Shown piece after piece: positions 37,143 to 45,790 of a stretch of DNA of 64,000 nt (position 1 is the first letter of the stretch; each line of letters opens with the position of its first letter). Source of the DNA: Streptomyces bicolor (lineage in GTDB: Bacteria > Actinomycetota > Actinomycetes > Streptomycetales > Streptomycetaceae); assembly GCF_000719285.1 (NCBI RefSeq), contig NZ_JOFS01000006.1, positions 124,001 through 188,000 on the forward strand, in the 5' to 3' direction. Made by a program: the position numbers and the translations under genes. Below the pieces are notes generated by a model. That model had not been told where the DNA came from and ran no database searches. It saw only the letters and a list, made by a program, of their open reading frames with translations.

Positions 37143-38627
37143 TCAGTCCGCGAAGACCGCGCCGAACTGCGGGGATCCGGTCGTCGAGACGCCCGAGTCG
37201 CTCGGGGCGACGGAGCGGGAGCCGGACGTGGTGATCTTCGTGCCGTTGGAGGGCAGGTAGGTCAGGCCGCCGTTGCCGGCGTTCTCGTACGAGCCGATGA
37301 CGAGGTCGGCCTTGCCGTCGCCGGTGACGTCGTCGAGCTTGACGTCGGCGCCGAAGAGGTCGTTGGTCTCGTCGTTGCCGGGGACGCCCGAGGTGCTCTG
37401 GGCGAGGCCCTGGATGCCGGACGCGGTGTCGATGCCGTTCGCGGAGCCGTACAGGACGGTGACCTGGCCGGTGTTGCTGACGCCGCCGATGTCCTCGTTC
37501 GGGGACGCGACGACCAGGTCCTGGTAGCCGTCGGCGTTGATGTCGCCGAGGTCCAGCTCCCAGCCGAAGCCGTCGCCCTTCTCCGAGCTGCCGGGGACGT
37601 TGCCGGTGTTCTGGGTGATGCCGGTGGTGGCGGCGGGGCCCGAGGCGGAGCCGTAGGTGATGTTCACCTTGCCGCCGTTGGCCGCGTCCGGGATGGGCGT
37701 GCCGTCGGTGGTGGTGCCGTCCCAGCCGGCGCCGCTGACGATGTCGCCGTAGCCGTCGCCGTTGATGTCGCCGACGGCGGTGATGATGCCGGGCTTGAGG
37801 GCCTGGGCGGAGGAGGCGCTGAGGCCGCTCGCGGTGCCGGGCACGTAGTAGTTGGTGTTCCAGCCGTAGTCGGTCTGGTTCTCGTACCCGTCGACGATCA
37901 GGTCGGTGCGGTTGTCGCCGTTGACGTCGCCGGCGGTGAGGCTCAGCGGGCCGTACGGGAAGTCGTTGGAGCCGTTCACGATGGGCGGCTTGATGGTGTA
38001 GCGGCCGCCGGCGGTGCCGGAGGCGTTGAAGCCGCCCTTGAAGACGTGGATGGTGCTGGAGGAGTTGCCGACGGCCAGATCCGCCTTGCCGTCGCCGTCG
38101 AAGTCGCCGGCGGCGAGGTCCTTGCCCCAGTAGTCGTGCGAGGAGGGGGCGGGGTCCGCGACGGTGACGCCGGTGCCGGTGAGGCCGCTCGCCGAGCCCC
38201 ACAGGATGGCGACGCCGCCGCCGTTGGTGTCGGTGCCGACCTTCTCCCAGGGGGAGGAGACGGCGAGGTCGTCGTATCCGTCGCCGTTGAAGTCGGCGTA
38301 CGCCGTCTCGCCGCCGAAGCCGTCGCCCGTCTCGGCGGTGCCCGGGGTGCCGGTGGTGTTCTGGCTGATCGTCTTGCGCTTGGCGGACGACACGCCGGTG
38401 GCGGTGCCGTACAGCACGACGACCTGACCGGCGGCTTCGCGTCCGCTCACGTAGGCGCCGTGCGCCGAGGCGACGACGTCACCGATGCCGTCGCCGTTGA
38501 AGTCGGCGACCGGGACGTGGGCGGAGTCGGCGGCGGTCGCGGTGGACGCGGTGAGCGTGAGCAGCCCGCCCGTCAGCGCGGCCGCGGTGGCCGTCGCGAG
38601 GGCGAGTCGCAGGTGGTGCTTGTGCAT
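37143..38627 (-). CDS. secreted FG-GAP/VCBS-repeat beta-propeller protein
   Basis: 494 residues. Signal peptide MHKHHLRLALATATAAALTG, then seven calcium-loop repeats (DFNGDGIGD, DFNGDGYDD, DFDGDGKAD, DVNGDNRTD, DINGDGYGD, DINADGYQD, DVTGDGKAD), with GTASG/GSASG turns between blades. Its start region is nearly the same as the broken copy at 41801-42077, so they share ancestry. The ECF-type promoter at 38747-38774 precedes it. Like its neighbours it is an exported adhesin-like protein; no ligand is known. Confidence 0.9.
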   Translation of the reverse strand: MHKHHLRLALATATAAALTGGLLTLTASTATAADSAHVPVADFNGDGIGDVVASAHGAYVSGREAAGQVVVLYGTATGVSSAKRKTISQNTTGTPGTAETGDGFGGETAYADFNGDGYDDLAVSSPWEKVGTDTNGGGVAILWGSASGLTGTGVTVADPAPSSHDYWGKDLAAGDFDGDGKADLAVGNSSSTIHVFKGGFNASGTAGGRYTIKPPIVNGSNDFPYGPLSLTAGDVNGDNRTDLIVDGYENQTDYGWNTNYYVPGTASGLSASSAQALKPGIITAVGDINGDGYGDIVSGAGWDGTTTDGTPIPDAANGGKVNITYGSASGPAATTGITQNTGNVPGSSEKGDGFGWELDLGDINADGYQDLVVASPNEDIGGVSNTGQVTVLYGSANGIDTASGIQGLAQSTSGVPGNDETNDLFGADVKLDDVTGDGKADLVIGSYENAGNGGLTYLPSNGTKITTSGSRSVAPSDSGVSTTGSPQFGAVFAD

Positions 38628-38746
38628 GCGGGTTCTCCTGCTGCATGCGGGATGCCCTGCGGGGCATCGCAGTCGTTGGGGGTGCCGTTGTCCGTCCGTG
38701 TTGGCCGGGAGTTGTCCTCGGGTTCACGTGCGGTTGGCGATCAGGA

Positions 38747-38774
38747 GACTCGCGGTGGGGCGTCAGGGTTGTAC
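38747..38774 (-). promoter_or_regulatory. ECF-type promoter, GTACAACC-N16-AGTC
   Basis: On the minus strand GTACAACC (38774-38767), 16 bases, then AGTC (38750-38747), about 120 bases before the FG-GAP start at 38627. The same pair with the same spacer recurs at 42196-42223, 58655-58682 and 60451-60478, each time before a secreted-protein gene. Confidence 0.6.
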
Positions 38775-38806
38775 GTGAGTTCGGGGAATTCTTGAGGCGC
38801 CAGGGG

Positions 38807-39211
38807 CTATTCGGGGGTGGCGCCGATTTCGCACCATACGTACTTGCCGTGGCCGCCGCTGGGGCCGTTGACCTGGAACCAGCCCCAGTCGTCGGCGTAG
38901 GCGTGGACGAGGTGGAGGCCGCGGCCGGTCTCGTCGTCGTCCGATGCCGACAGGGTTTCGGTGGGTGGTGTGGGGTCCGTGTCCCAGGCGCCGAGGCGGA
39001 AGGAGGGGCCGGAGTGGCGGAGCTTCAGGGCGGCGGGGCCGGTGGTGTGGCGGAGGGCGTTGGTGAGGAGTTCGGAGGCGAGGAGTCGGGCGGGTTCGAC
39101 GAGGGTGGGGAGGTGGTGGGTGGTGAGGATGTCGGAGAGGGTGCGGCGGGAGATGGCTACGGCTCGGGGGTCGTGGGGGATGTAGAGGGTGTACTCCCAG
39201 GAAGAGGGCAT
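38807..39211 (-). CDS. ATP-binding regulatory protein (HATPase_c, anti-sigma-like)
   Basis: 135 residues from ATG 39211, with GGGAG upstream; the longer frame to 39328 is Pro/Ala-rich and unlikely. GHKL-type motifs are visible: N-box LLASELLTNALRH and G-box DDDETGRGLHLVHAYADDWG. Such proteins are encoded beside XRE/DUF397 pairs in Streptomyces (the WhiJ-type set), as here. It may bind ATP and control a partner by binding or phosphorylation, as RsbW-like proteins do. Divergent from the XRE gene. Confidence 0.85.
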   Translation of the reverse strand: MPSSWEYTLYIPHDPRAVAISRRTLSDILTTHHLPTLVEPARLLASELLTNALRHTTGPAALKLRHSGPSFRLGAWDTDPTPPTETLSASDDDETGRGLHLVHAYADDWGWFQVNGPSGGHGKYVWCEIGATPE

Positions 39212-39408
39212 GGGGGCTCCCGGTTTGTGGGGTGTGGGGTTGGGGGCGGTGGCTCCGTCGACCGCGCGGTGGGCTGTGGGCAGGGCGCGGTGATGCTCTT
39301 CCGCTCCGGTGAGTGGTCGGTGCGTCACTGACGGTAGAGGTAAAGCTTTCCCTCCGTCAATCGGAACTGGGATACTGACGCCCTCAACTCCCGGGGAAGA
39401 AGGGGCTT

Positions 39409-40251
39409 ATGGCATCCAGGGCTGTGATCACGGCACGTCAGGAACGGCTCGGTGCCGAACTGCGCAAGCTGCGGGAACGGGCTGGTCTGACCCTTCGGGT
39501 GGCTGCGAAGGCCGCGGGCATCGCCGAGAGCAAGTTGTCCAGCACGGAGGCCGGCCGGGTCGGCGTGAGTGCGGAGCGCGTACGGCATTTGGCCAGTCAG
39601 TACGCCTGTGATGACGACGCTCTTGTCGACGCGCTGGTGGCCATGGCGACCGAGCGGGTGCGCGGATGGTGGGAGGAGTATCGGGGCCGTGTGCCGTCCG
39701 GCTACCTGGACCTGGCTGAACTGGAGTATCACGCCCGGTATTTGAGGAACTTCGAGAGCGTGCACATCCCGGGCCTGCTTCAGACCGAGGACCAGGTGCG
39801 AGCGATCTTCGCCGGGTCGGTTCCGAGGCTCTCGGGCGAGGAGTTGGAGACGCGCGTCCGGTTCCGGCTTCGCCGACAGGGGGTCCTGACGGGACTGCGC
39901 TACGAGGCGCTGATCCATGAGGCGGCGCTGCGGATCAGGGTGGCTGACAGGAAGGTGGCTCGGGAACAGTTGTTGCAGCTCCTGGAGCGGTCCGAGCTTC
40001 CCCAGGTCGGCATCCGCGTGGTGCCCTTCGACGCTGACGGCTTCGGCGGTGTGGTCGACCCTGCCGCCTACGCGGGCGGCCCGGTGGCGCAGTTGGACAC
40101 CGTGGTGCTGGACAGCCAGCACGGCAGTGCTTTCTTGGATGCAGAGGCTCAGCTGGCCCGTTATCGCGAGGTACTTCGCAAGATGGAGGGGGCCGCGATG
40201 GGGGTCGTAGAGTCACGGGAGTTGATCCACCGAATCGCACAGAGCATGTGA
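39409..40251 (+). CDS. WhiJ-type XRE regulator with DUF5753 domain
   Basis: 280 residues. The N-terminal helix-turn-helix (about 12-70) contains LGAELRKLRERAGLTLRVAA and ESKLSSTEAGR. The C-terminal DUF5753 domain begins at YRGRVPSGYLDLAELE and includes IPGLLQTEDQVRAI and the FLDAEAQLARYREVL end. These proteins act with a DUF397 partner, encoded 9 bases downstream here, in developmental control in Streptomyces. The trio is complete with the ATPase at 38807. Confidence 0.93.
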   Translation: MASRAVITARQERLGAELRKLRERAGLTLRVAAKAAGIAESKLSSTEAGRVGVSAERVRHLASQYACDDDALVDALVAMATERVRGWWEEYRGRVPSGYLDLAELEYHARYLRNFESVHIPGLLQTEDQVRAIFAGSVPRLSGEELETRVRFRLRRQGVLTGLRYEALIHEAALRIRVADRKVAREQLLQLLERSELPQVGIRVVPFDADGFGGVVDPAAYAGGPVAQLDTVVLDSQHGSAFLDAEAQLARYREVLRKMEGAAMGVVESRELIHRIAQSM

Positions 40252-40260
40252 GGTACCGAC

Positions 40261-40440
40261 ATGTCACACGGCATCGACTGGCAGAAGTCGTCGTTCTCCA
40301 GTGGCGGCGACGCAGCGAACTGTGTGGAGGTCGCCGCCACTCAGGAAACCCTCCTCCTCCGCGAAAGCGACGAGCCCGGCACGATGATCACCACCACCGC
40401 CACCGGACTCGCCGCCCTCATACGCCATCTCAGTCGCTGA
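40261..40440 (+). CDS. DUF397 protein, partner of the XRE regulator
   Basis: 59 residues, beginning MSHGIDWQKSSFSSGG with DAANCVEVA next and ending TGLAALIRHLSR. The WQKSSFSSG..NCVEVA motif is the DUF397 signature. It follows the XRE gene by 9 bases and overlaps the convergent FG-GAP stop by 11 bases. DUF397 proteins act together with their cognate DUF5753 regulator; the mechanism is unclear. Confidence 0.92.
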   Translation: MSHGIDWQKSSFSSGGDAANCVEVAATQETLLLRESDEPGTMITTTATGLAALIRHLSR

Positions 40441-41779
40441 ACGCCCCGCCCATCTCCGGCAGTTCCGTCAGCCCACTCGCCGTCGGCCCCTCGCTCGAGC
40501 CGCGCAGCAACACGCTGACGTTCGCCGCGCCGATGCCCAGGTCCGCCTTGCCGTCGCCCGTCACGTCGCGCAGGCGGAGGGTGTAGCCGAAGCCCACGTT
40601 CGAGTCGGCCGGGCCCTGAACCGTCTGCGGGATCCATGAGGACCGCGCACCGTCCAGGCCGCCGGAGCCGCCGCGGAACACGTGGACGCCGCCCTGGTCT
40701 TCCAGGCCGTTCACGTCCTCGTGCGGCACGCCGACCACCAGGTCCGCGTAGCCGTCGCCGTTGGTGTCGCCGGCCGAGACGGCGTAGCCGAAGTTGTCGT
40801 CCGTCTCGGGGCTGCCGGAGACGCCGGAGCTGGCCTGGTTGTACGTCATCGAGCCGCTCGGGCCCGAGGACGCGCCGCGCCAGACGCTGACGATGCCCTT
40901 GCCGCTGTTGTTGTCGGGCAGGCCGACGGCGATGTCGCCGTAGCCGTCCTTGTTGAAGTCGCCGATCGCCGCGGTCCAGGGATCGCTGATGTACGTCTTG
41001 GAGGCGCCCGACGTCAGGCCGCCCGAGGCACCCTTGAGGAACCAGATGCGGGGGGTCGGCGTGTTGTCGATGAACTGCGTGCCGAGCACCACCAGGTCGG
41101 TCTTGCCGTCGCCGTTGACCCTGCCGGCGGCGAGGCCGTTCGAGTACCAGCCCTGGCCCTCCTTGTCGATCTTGCTGACGCTGCCGGTGGTGCCCGACCT
41201 GGTGAAGCCGCCGCGGTACAGCCAGGCCTCCAGGCCGCCGATGACCGCGAGGTCGGGCGAGCCGTCACCGTTGAAGTCGCCGGTGGCGAGGTCGCGGCCG
41301 AAGTGCGAGTTCGCCCCGGTCGCGCTGCCCCTCGGGGCGAGGGTGGTGCCGCCCTTGAGGCCGCTCGACGAGCCCCACAGGATGGTGACCGTGCCGCGGT
41401 ACTCGTCGCTGCCCACGTGTTCCGTGGGGTTGCCGACGATCAGGTCCGCGTAGCCGTCCTTGTTGAGGTCGGCACTGGCGATGCTCTCGCCGAAGTTGTC
41501 GTCCTCTTCGCCGGACCCGGGGACGTCGGCACTGTCCTGGTCGATGACCTGGGTGCGGGAGGTGTCGAGGCCGCCGGACTTGCCGTAGACGACGGTGACG
41601 GCGCCACCGTCGTGGTTCACCCGGTTGTAACCGCGGTACGCCACGTCCCGGTAGCCGTCACCGTTGAAGTCGTCGTAGTGCTTGGCGACCGCGGCGGACG
41701 CCGGCGTGCTCAGGGCGAGCGGGGTCAGGCCCGCGGTGAGGAGGGCGGCGGCCAGGGCCGCCGAGGTGTGTCTGTGCAT
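40430..41779 (-). CDS. secreted FG-GAP/VCBS-repeat beta-propeller protein
   Basis: 449 residues. Signal peptide MHRHTSAALAAALLTAGLTP, then seven blades with calcium loops (DFNGDGYRD, DLNKDGYAD, DFNGDGSPD, RVNGDGKTD, DFNKDGYGD, DTNGDGYAD, DVTGDGKAD). The gene starts 21 bases after the broken copy at 41801-42077, so it depends on that gene's promoter (42196-42223). Its end overlaps the DUF397 gene on the other strand. Confidence 0.9.
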   Translation of the reverse strand: MHRHTSAALAAALLTAGLTPLALSTPASAAVAKHYDDFNGDGYRDVAYRGYNRVNHDGGAVTVVYGKSGGLDTSRTQVIDQDSADVPGSGEEDDNFGESIASADLNKDGYADLIVGNPTEHVGSDEYRGTVTILWGSSSGLKGGTTLAPRGSATGANSHFGRDLATGDFNGDGSPDLAVIGGLEAWLYRGGFTRSGTTGSVSKIDKEGQGWYSNGLAAGRVNGDGKTDLVVLGTQFIDNTPTPRIWFLKGASGGLTSGASKTYISDPWTAAIGDFNKDGYGDIAVGLPDNNSGKGIVSVWRGASSGPSGSMTYNQASSGVSGSPETDDNFGYAVSAGDTNGDGYADLVVGVPHEDVNGLEDQGGVHVFRGGSGGLDGARSSWIPQTVQGPADSNVGFGYTLRLRDVTGDGKADLGIGAANVSVLLRGSSEGPTASGLTELPEMGGAFSD

Positions 41780-41800
41780 GGGGGAGTGGGCTCCTTGGGT

Positions 41801-42077
41801 CTAGCCGGCCGTGATCATGCCGAGTCGGGGGTCGTCGCCGACGCCGCTCGACGAGCCGTACGCGATGCCGACGGCACCCGCCCACCACATCCCGCCGACC
41901 CGGGCCTGGGGTGGCCGCGGCGACGGCGTCCTTGTAGCCGTCCCCGTTGAAGTCGGCCGCGTACTGCCCGGTCGCGGCCGTCGCGGGCGTGGCCGCCGTG
42001 AAGGTGAGCAGACCGCCCGTCAGCGCGGCGGTGGTCGCCGTCGCGAGGGCGAGGCGCAGAGGGTGGTGCGTGTGCAT
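41801..42077 (-). pseudogene. truncated and frameshifted FG-GAP protein
   Basis: From ATG 42077 the signal peptide (MHTHHPLRLALATATTAALT) and first calcium loop (DFNGDGYKD) match the gene at 37143-38627. At 41908-41911 there is one base too many in a run of four C on the minus strand. Past it the reading QARVGGMWWAGAVGIAYGSS continues in another frame and stops at 41801. Even when corrected the protein is only about 91 residues, one blade instead of seven. It keeps the promoter that serves the next gene. Confidence 0.75.
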
Positions 42078-42195
42078 GCGGGGTCTCCTGCTGCATGCGG
42101 GGATGCCTGGCGGGGCAACCGCAGTCGGTGGGTGCCGCTCCACCGGTGTTCGCTGGGAGTTGTCCACGGCTTCACCGGTGGTTCGGCGATCAGGA

Positions 42196-42223
42196 GACGC
42201 TCGGAGGGGCGTAAGGGTTGTAC
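42196..42223 (-). promoter_or_regulatory. ECF-type promoter, GTACAACC-N16-CGTC
   Basis: GTACAACC (42223-42216), 16 bases, CGTC (42199-42196) on the minus strand, about 120 bases before the broken FG-GAP gene and its intact downstream neighbour. The flanks resemble site 38747-38774 closely, so the promoter was probably duplicated with the gene. Confidence 0.6.
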
Positions 42224-42330
42224 GTCAGTTCGGGACAATGTTGAGGCGGCTGAGGCGGGCCGTCTTCTTCGGCGTGGAGGCGCTGTCGCTGGGCCGACGG
42301 TGAACAAGGGCCGCCTAGCGGCGCGGCCGC

Positions 42331-43401
42331 TCAGTCGCCGCCGCCACCACCTCCACCGCCACCACCGTCTCCGCCCCCACCCCCGCTGTCGCCGCCGCCC
42401 CCACCGCTGTCGCCCCCGCCCCAGCCGTCGCTGCCGCCACCGGGCTCGTTGTCGGCGCCGCTGTTGCCGAGGTTGCTGTACCAGGGGCGGTCCCAGCCGT
42501 CGTCGAGGGCGAACGGCTCACCCCCGTTGAACGGGCGCCGCTCCGACCGGAACCGTGCCCAGCCCGTCGTGTCCCCGAGCGCGAAGGCGACTGCGAAGGT
42601 CTGCGCCATGACGGCATCCAGCGGGTCGGGGCTCTCGTACCGCACAGGGGACAGCGGCAGCAGTACCGCGCCCGGCTCGAGCGCCGGTCGGCGCGGGGGC
42701 CGTCCCAGCAGGGCGACGGGGTATCCGTTGCGCAGCAGCCGCGAGCTCACCGCGTTCTCCCGCCGCAGCACCCAGTGCTGCCCGGGGAGCCGTACCTCGA
42801 CGTAACTCTTCGACCTGCGCACCTTCTTCCAGAGTGCGAGCTCCGCCGTGACGTCGCCGATCGTCAGACACAGGCCCTTGGAAGGGTCGGGGGCGTCGCG
42901 GCGGAAGCCGTACGGCGCTCGGATCCGTACGACGGGAGCGTGCGGCCCCCAGACGTCCACGCGTACCAGGCGCCGGTCCACCGCAACAGCGATCGGCCCG
43001 GCGGGTCCCGGCGCGAACCGCCGGGCGATCCACAGCGGTACGCCCTCGGCCCAGGCTCGGGCTGCCAGGGCCGCCACCTGGTCGGGCCCACCACACCGCC
43101 ATACGGCCAATTCCCCCAGCCGGTGGGCGAACTCAGCCGCCCGCCGCACCCGTACCAGTGTGGTGGTGCCGGTGATGCGGGTCAGGGGAACGACCCCGGT
43201 CCCGTGCGCCAGCCGGTGCAGCGGGCGCTCCGCCCCGCCGCCTCCGAGCCAGCACCCGCGCTGGAACGCCTCCGCCATGGCGCCGAGGTTCAGCTCACTC
43301 AACGGCATGGTCCTGCCGCCGTTGCGCAGCCAGTCCGCGGTCAACTCCACGGTCCGGGCCAGCGGATTCCTCGACTGCTCGCTGTACAGCACCTGCCTCA
43401 C
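42331..43401 (-). CDS. protein of unknown function with poly-Gly/Asp tail
   Basis: 356 residues from GTG 43401 (start uncertain; a longer frame reaches 43476). The body (about 1-310) contains LTADWLRNGGRTMPLSELNL and ADDRRLVRVD-like and VEVRLPGQHWVLRRENAVSS segments without a recognised family. The last 45 residues are almost pure Gly/Asp/Ser (GGGGGDSGGGGGD). There are no membrane helices or signal. It lies between two FG-GAP units. The tail could be disordered or calcium-binding. Confidence 0.6.
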   Translation of the reverse strand: MRQVLYSEQSRNPLARTVELTADWLRNGGRTMPLSELNLGAMAEAFQRGCWLGGGGAERPLHRLAHGTGVVPLTRITGTTTLVRVRRAAEFAHRLGELAVWRCGGPDQVAALAARAWAEGVPLWIARRFAPGPAGPIAVAVDRRLVRVDVWGPHAPVVRIRAPYGFRRDAPDPSKGLCLTIGDVTAELALWKKVRRSKSYVEVRLPGQHWVLRRENAVSSRLLRNGYPVALLGRPPRRPALEPGAVLLPLSPVRYESPDPLDAVMAQTFAVAFALGDTTGWARFRSERRPFNGGEPFALDDGWDRPWYSNLGNSGADNEPGGGSDGWGGGDSGGGGGDSGGGGGDGGGGGGGGGGD

Positions 43402-43529
43402 GACACCCCCCGCATTTTTGGGCCTACAAGGCAGAGCGTGCCCGGCCCCTTCGCGGTTCCACGTGACGCGTCCCAAGCGGATCGCAGGCGGATCCCGAAC
43501 AGGTCCCGAACAGATCCCGAACTGATCCC

Positions 43530-44837
43530 CTACGGCGCCAGGAACGCCGAGGTGGAGAACGTCACCGACGGCTCCGCCGCCACCAGCCCCTCCTCCACCC
43601 CCGGATACACGGCCACCGTGTCCTTCGTCTCGCCGACGTACGCTCGCACCACCAGATCCGCCCGCCCGTCCCCGTCGAAGTCGCCGACGGTCACGACGCG
43701 CGTGGTGCCCTGTGCCGGCGGCTCGACCGTCACCACGCCCCTCGTCGCGAGGCCTGCCTTACGGCCTGGGAAGACGCGCAACCGCGAGCCGCTGGAGACG
43801 AGTTCGGCGAGGCCGTCGCCGTCGAAGTCGGCGGCGTCGAGCATGGAGCCGGGGACGTCGAGGGTGGCGCGGGTGGCGGTGGTCGGGAGGTCGTAGCGCA
43901 GGGACGTTCCGTCGAGGGTGCCGATCGCCGCGTCCAGGGCGGCCCTGCCCTTGCCGAAGGCGCCGAGGGCGACGTCGATGCCGGAGGGGAGGGTGGCGCC
44001 CGTGCGGGTGGGGCCGGTGGGGCCGCCGAGGACGAGGGACGAGGGGCCGGCGCCTTCCGTCGTACGGATCACCAGGTCGTCGTATCCGTCGCCGTTGACG
44101 TCGGCGGACGGGCCCGTGGGGACGTTGCCGGGAGCCGGGACCGGCGCGCCCGCGGTGCGCGGGGTGCCCTCACGGGTGAACGGGCCCCGCAGGAAGCTCA
44201 GTCGGCCGCCCGACGCGTGGACGACCAGGTCCTGGGCGTCGTCGCCGTCGAAGTCGCCGCACACCGGCTGGTCGGGCCAGTCGTTGCCGACGCGGGCGGC
44301 GGCGGGGAAGGTGAGCTTGACCGCCTTGCCGGTGAGGCCGTTCGGGGAGCCGAAGAGGAGCTGGAGGGGGACCGGGGGCCGGCCCTGGCCGTCGTAGGGC
44401 GGGTCGGTGGAGACGACCAGGTCCGTGAAGCCGTCGCCGTCCAGGTCGCAGGTCTCCTCCGCGTCGAAGACGGCAGGGAGCTGCCCCTTCGTCGGAGCCG
44501 CCTGCCGCCGCGGGCTGAGCAACTGCCGTGCGCCGGGCGTCAGTCCGCGGTCGCTGCCGTAGACGACGCCGATGCCCGCGTCGTCGGCGTGGGCCTGGGC
44601 CTTGACCAGGTCGTTGAGGACGAGGTCGCGCTGGCCGTCGCCGTTGAAGTCGTCGGGGGTCCCGCTGCCCTCGCCGCGGGGGACGGGGAGCCGCGCGGGG
44701 GCGTCGGCCGCCTGGACCGGGGTGTGCCGGGCCGACTCGGTGTCGCCGTCGTGCGGGGTGGGGCCGCAGGCCGACGCGGCCAGCAGGAGGGCCGCGCTCA
44801 TGACCGCCGTACACGTCCCGGCTCTTCGCGTGCGCAC
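43530..44837 (-). CDS. FG-GAP/VCBS-repeat lipoprotein
   Basis: 435 residues from GTG 44837. The lipobox ASAC puts the lipidated Cys at residue 24, so it is anchored in the membrane outer face, unlike the freely secreted neighbours. Seven calcium-loop repeats follow (DFNGDGQRD, DLDGDGFTD, DFDGDDAQD, DVNGDGYDD, DFDGDGLAE, DFDGDGRAD among them). No promoter of the GTACAACC class was seen upstream. It completes the FG-GAP cluster. Confidence 0.87.
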   Translation of the reverse strand: MRTRRAGTCTAVMSAALLLAASACGPTPHDGDTESARHTPVQAADAPARLPVPRGEGSGTPDDFNGDGQRDLVLNDLVKAQAHADDAGIGVVYGSDRGLTPGARQLLSPRRQAAPTKGQLPAVFDAEETCDLDGDGFTDLVVSTDPPYDGQGRPPVPLQLLFGSPNGLTGKAVKLTFPAAARVGNDWPDQPVCGDFDGDDAQDLVVHASGGRLSFLRGPFTREGTPRTAGAPVPAPGNVPTGPSADVNGDGYDDLVIRTTEGAGPSSLVLGGPTGPTRTGATLPSGIDVALGAFGKGRAALDAAIGTLDGTSLRYDLPTTATRATLDVPGSMLDAADFDGDGLAELVSSGSRLRVFPGRKAGLATRGVVTVEPPAQGTTRVVTVGDFDGDGRADLVVRAYVGETKDTVAVYPGVEEGLVAAEPSVTFSTSAFLAP

Positions 44838-44974
44838 CGATCACCTCGTCAGCACCAGGGGCAACAACCGGGTAATCATGCACGCGTTCGAGAGGGGGTG
44901 ACAGACCCGTGCACGCATCGCGTGGGCGCGGGTCTAGGTTATGCGGTGACATCCGGCCAACTCGGGGAGCTCCC

Positions 44975-45769
44975 ATGCCAGTTGAACGCCCGCTGATCAA
45001 CAGCAACGTGCCGCATTCCGCCCGGATCTGGAACTACTGGCTCGGCGGCAAGGACTGCTACGAGATAGACCGGCAGGTCGGCGACCAGATCGCGGCCGGC
45101 AACCCGGCGATCCTCGACATCGCCCTGGCCCAGCGGGCGTTCCTCGTGCGGACGGTGGAGTACCTCGTCCGCGAGGCCGGCATCCGTCAGTTCCTGGACG
45201 TCGGCACCGGGCTGCCGACCGCGAACAACACCCACGAGGTCGCCCAGCGGCTCGTCCCCGAGACCCGGATCGTCTACGTCGACCACGACCCGGTCGTCCT
45301 GGCCCACGCCGAGGCGCTGCTCACCAGCTCGCCCGAGGGCGCCACCGACTACATCGACGCCGACCTGCGCGAGCCCGAGGCCATCCTCGAACAGGCCGCC
45401 AAGACCCTGGACTTCACCCAGCCGGTCGCGCTGATCCTGCTGGGGATCACCGCCCACATCACCGACGACACCGTCTACGACATCGTCGGCCGCCTGATGG
45501 ACGCCCTGCCCTCCGGCAGCCACCTCGTCCTCTGCGACGACACCGAGGTGCTCAACCCGCGGCAGATGCGGGAGATGATCGAGCAGTGGAACGAGGCGAG
45601 CGACAACCCGCGGATCAACCGCAGCCCGGAGGAACTCGCCCGGTTCTTCGAAGGGCTGGAGCTGCTGGAGCCCGGTGTCGTGTCCGTCACGCGGTGGCGC
45701 CCCAGCGAGCCGGGTGACGAGGCGCCGGCGGAGGTCGACGACTTCGGAGGCGTGGCGCGCAAGCCGTAA
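44975..45769 (+). CDS. SAM-dependent methyltransferase, DUF574 family
   Basis: 264 residues from ATG 44975 (the frame open to 44909 is less likely). Begins VPHSARIWNYWLGGKDCYEI, the family signature, then the SAM loop FLDVGTGLPTANNTHEVA and VYVDHDPVVLAHA. This family is greatly expanded in Streptomyces, often near regulators, and its substrates are unknown. It is convergent with the acetyltransferase. Confidence 0.93.
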   Translation: MPVERPLINSNVPHSARIWNYWLGGKDCYEIDRQVGDQIAAGNPAILDIALAQRAFLVRTVEYLVREAGIRQFLDVGTGLPTANNTHEVAQRLVPETRIVYVDHDPVVLAHAEALLTSSPEGATDYIDADLREPEAILEQAAKTLDFTQPVALILLGITAHITDDTVYDIVGRLMDALPSGSHLVLCDDTEVLNPRQMREMIEQWNEASDNPRINRSPEELARFFEGLELLEPGVVSVTRWRPSEPGDEAPAEVDDFGGVARKP

Positions 45770-45790
45770 GCGGCTGTGCGGCTCAGCCGC
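45770..45790. terminator. short convergent terminator hairpin
   Basis: Arms 45770-45776 and 45784-45790 (7 bases) with a 7-base loop, between the stops at 45769 (+) and 45783 (-). Confidence 0.5.

Noticed and set aside
35566..38202. Single 878-codon minus-strand ORF across two FG-GAP genes
   Set aside because: The real gene starts at 36999 with a signal peptide. The part to the right is an out-of-frame reading of the gene at 37143-38627.
40844..40854. Extra GTACAACC-like word
   Set aside because: It lies within an FG-GAP coding region and has no AGTC or CGTC at 16 bases.
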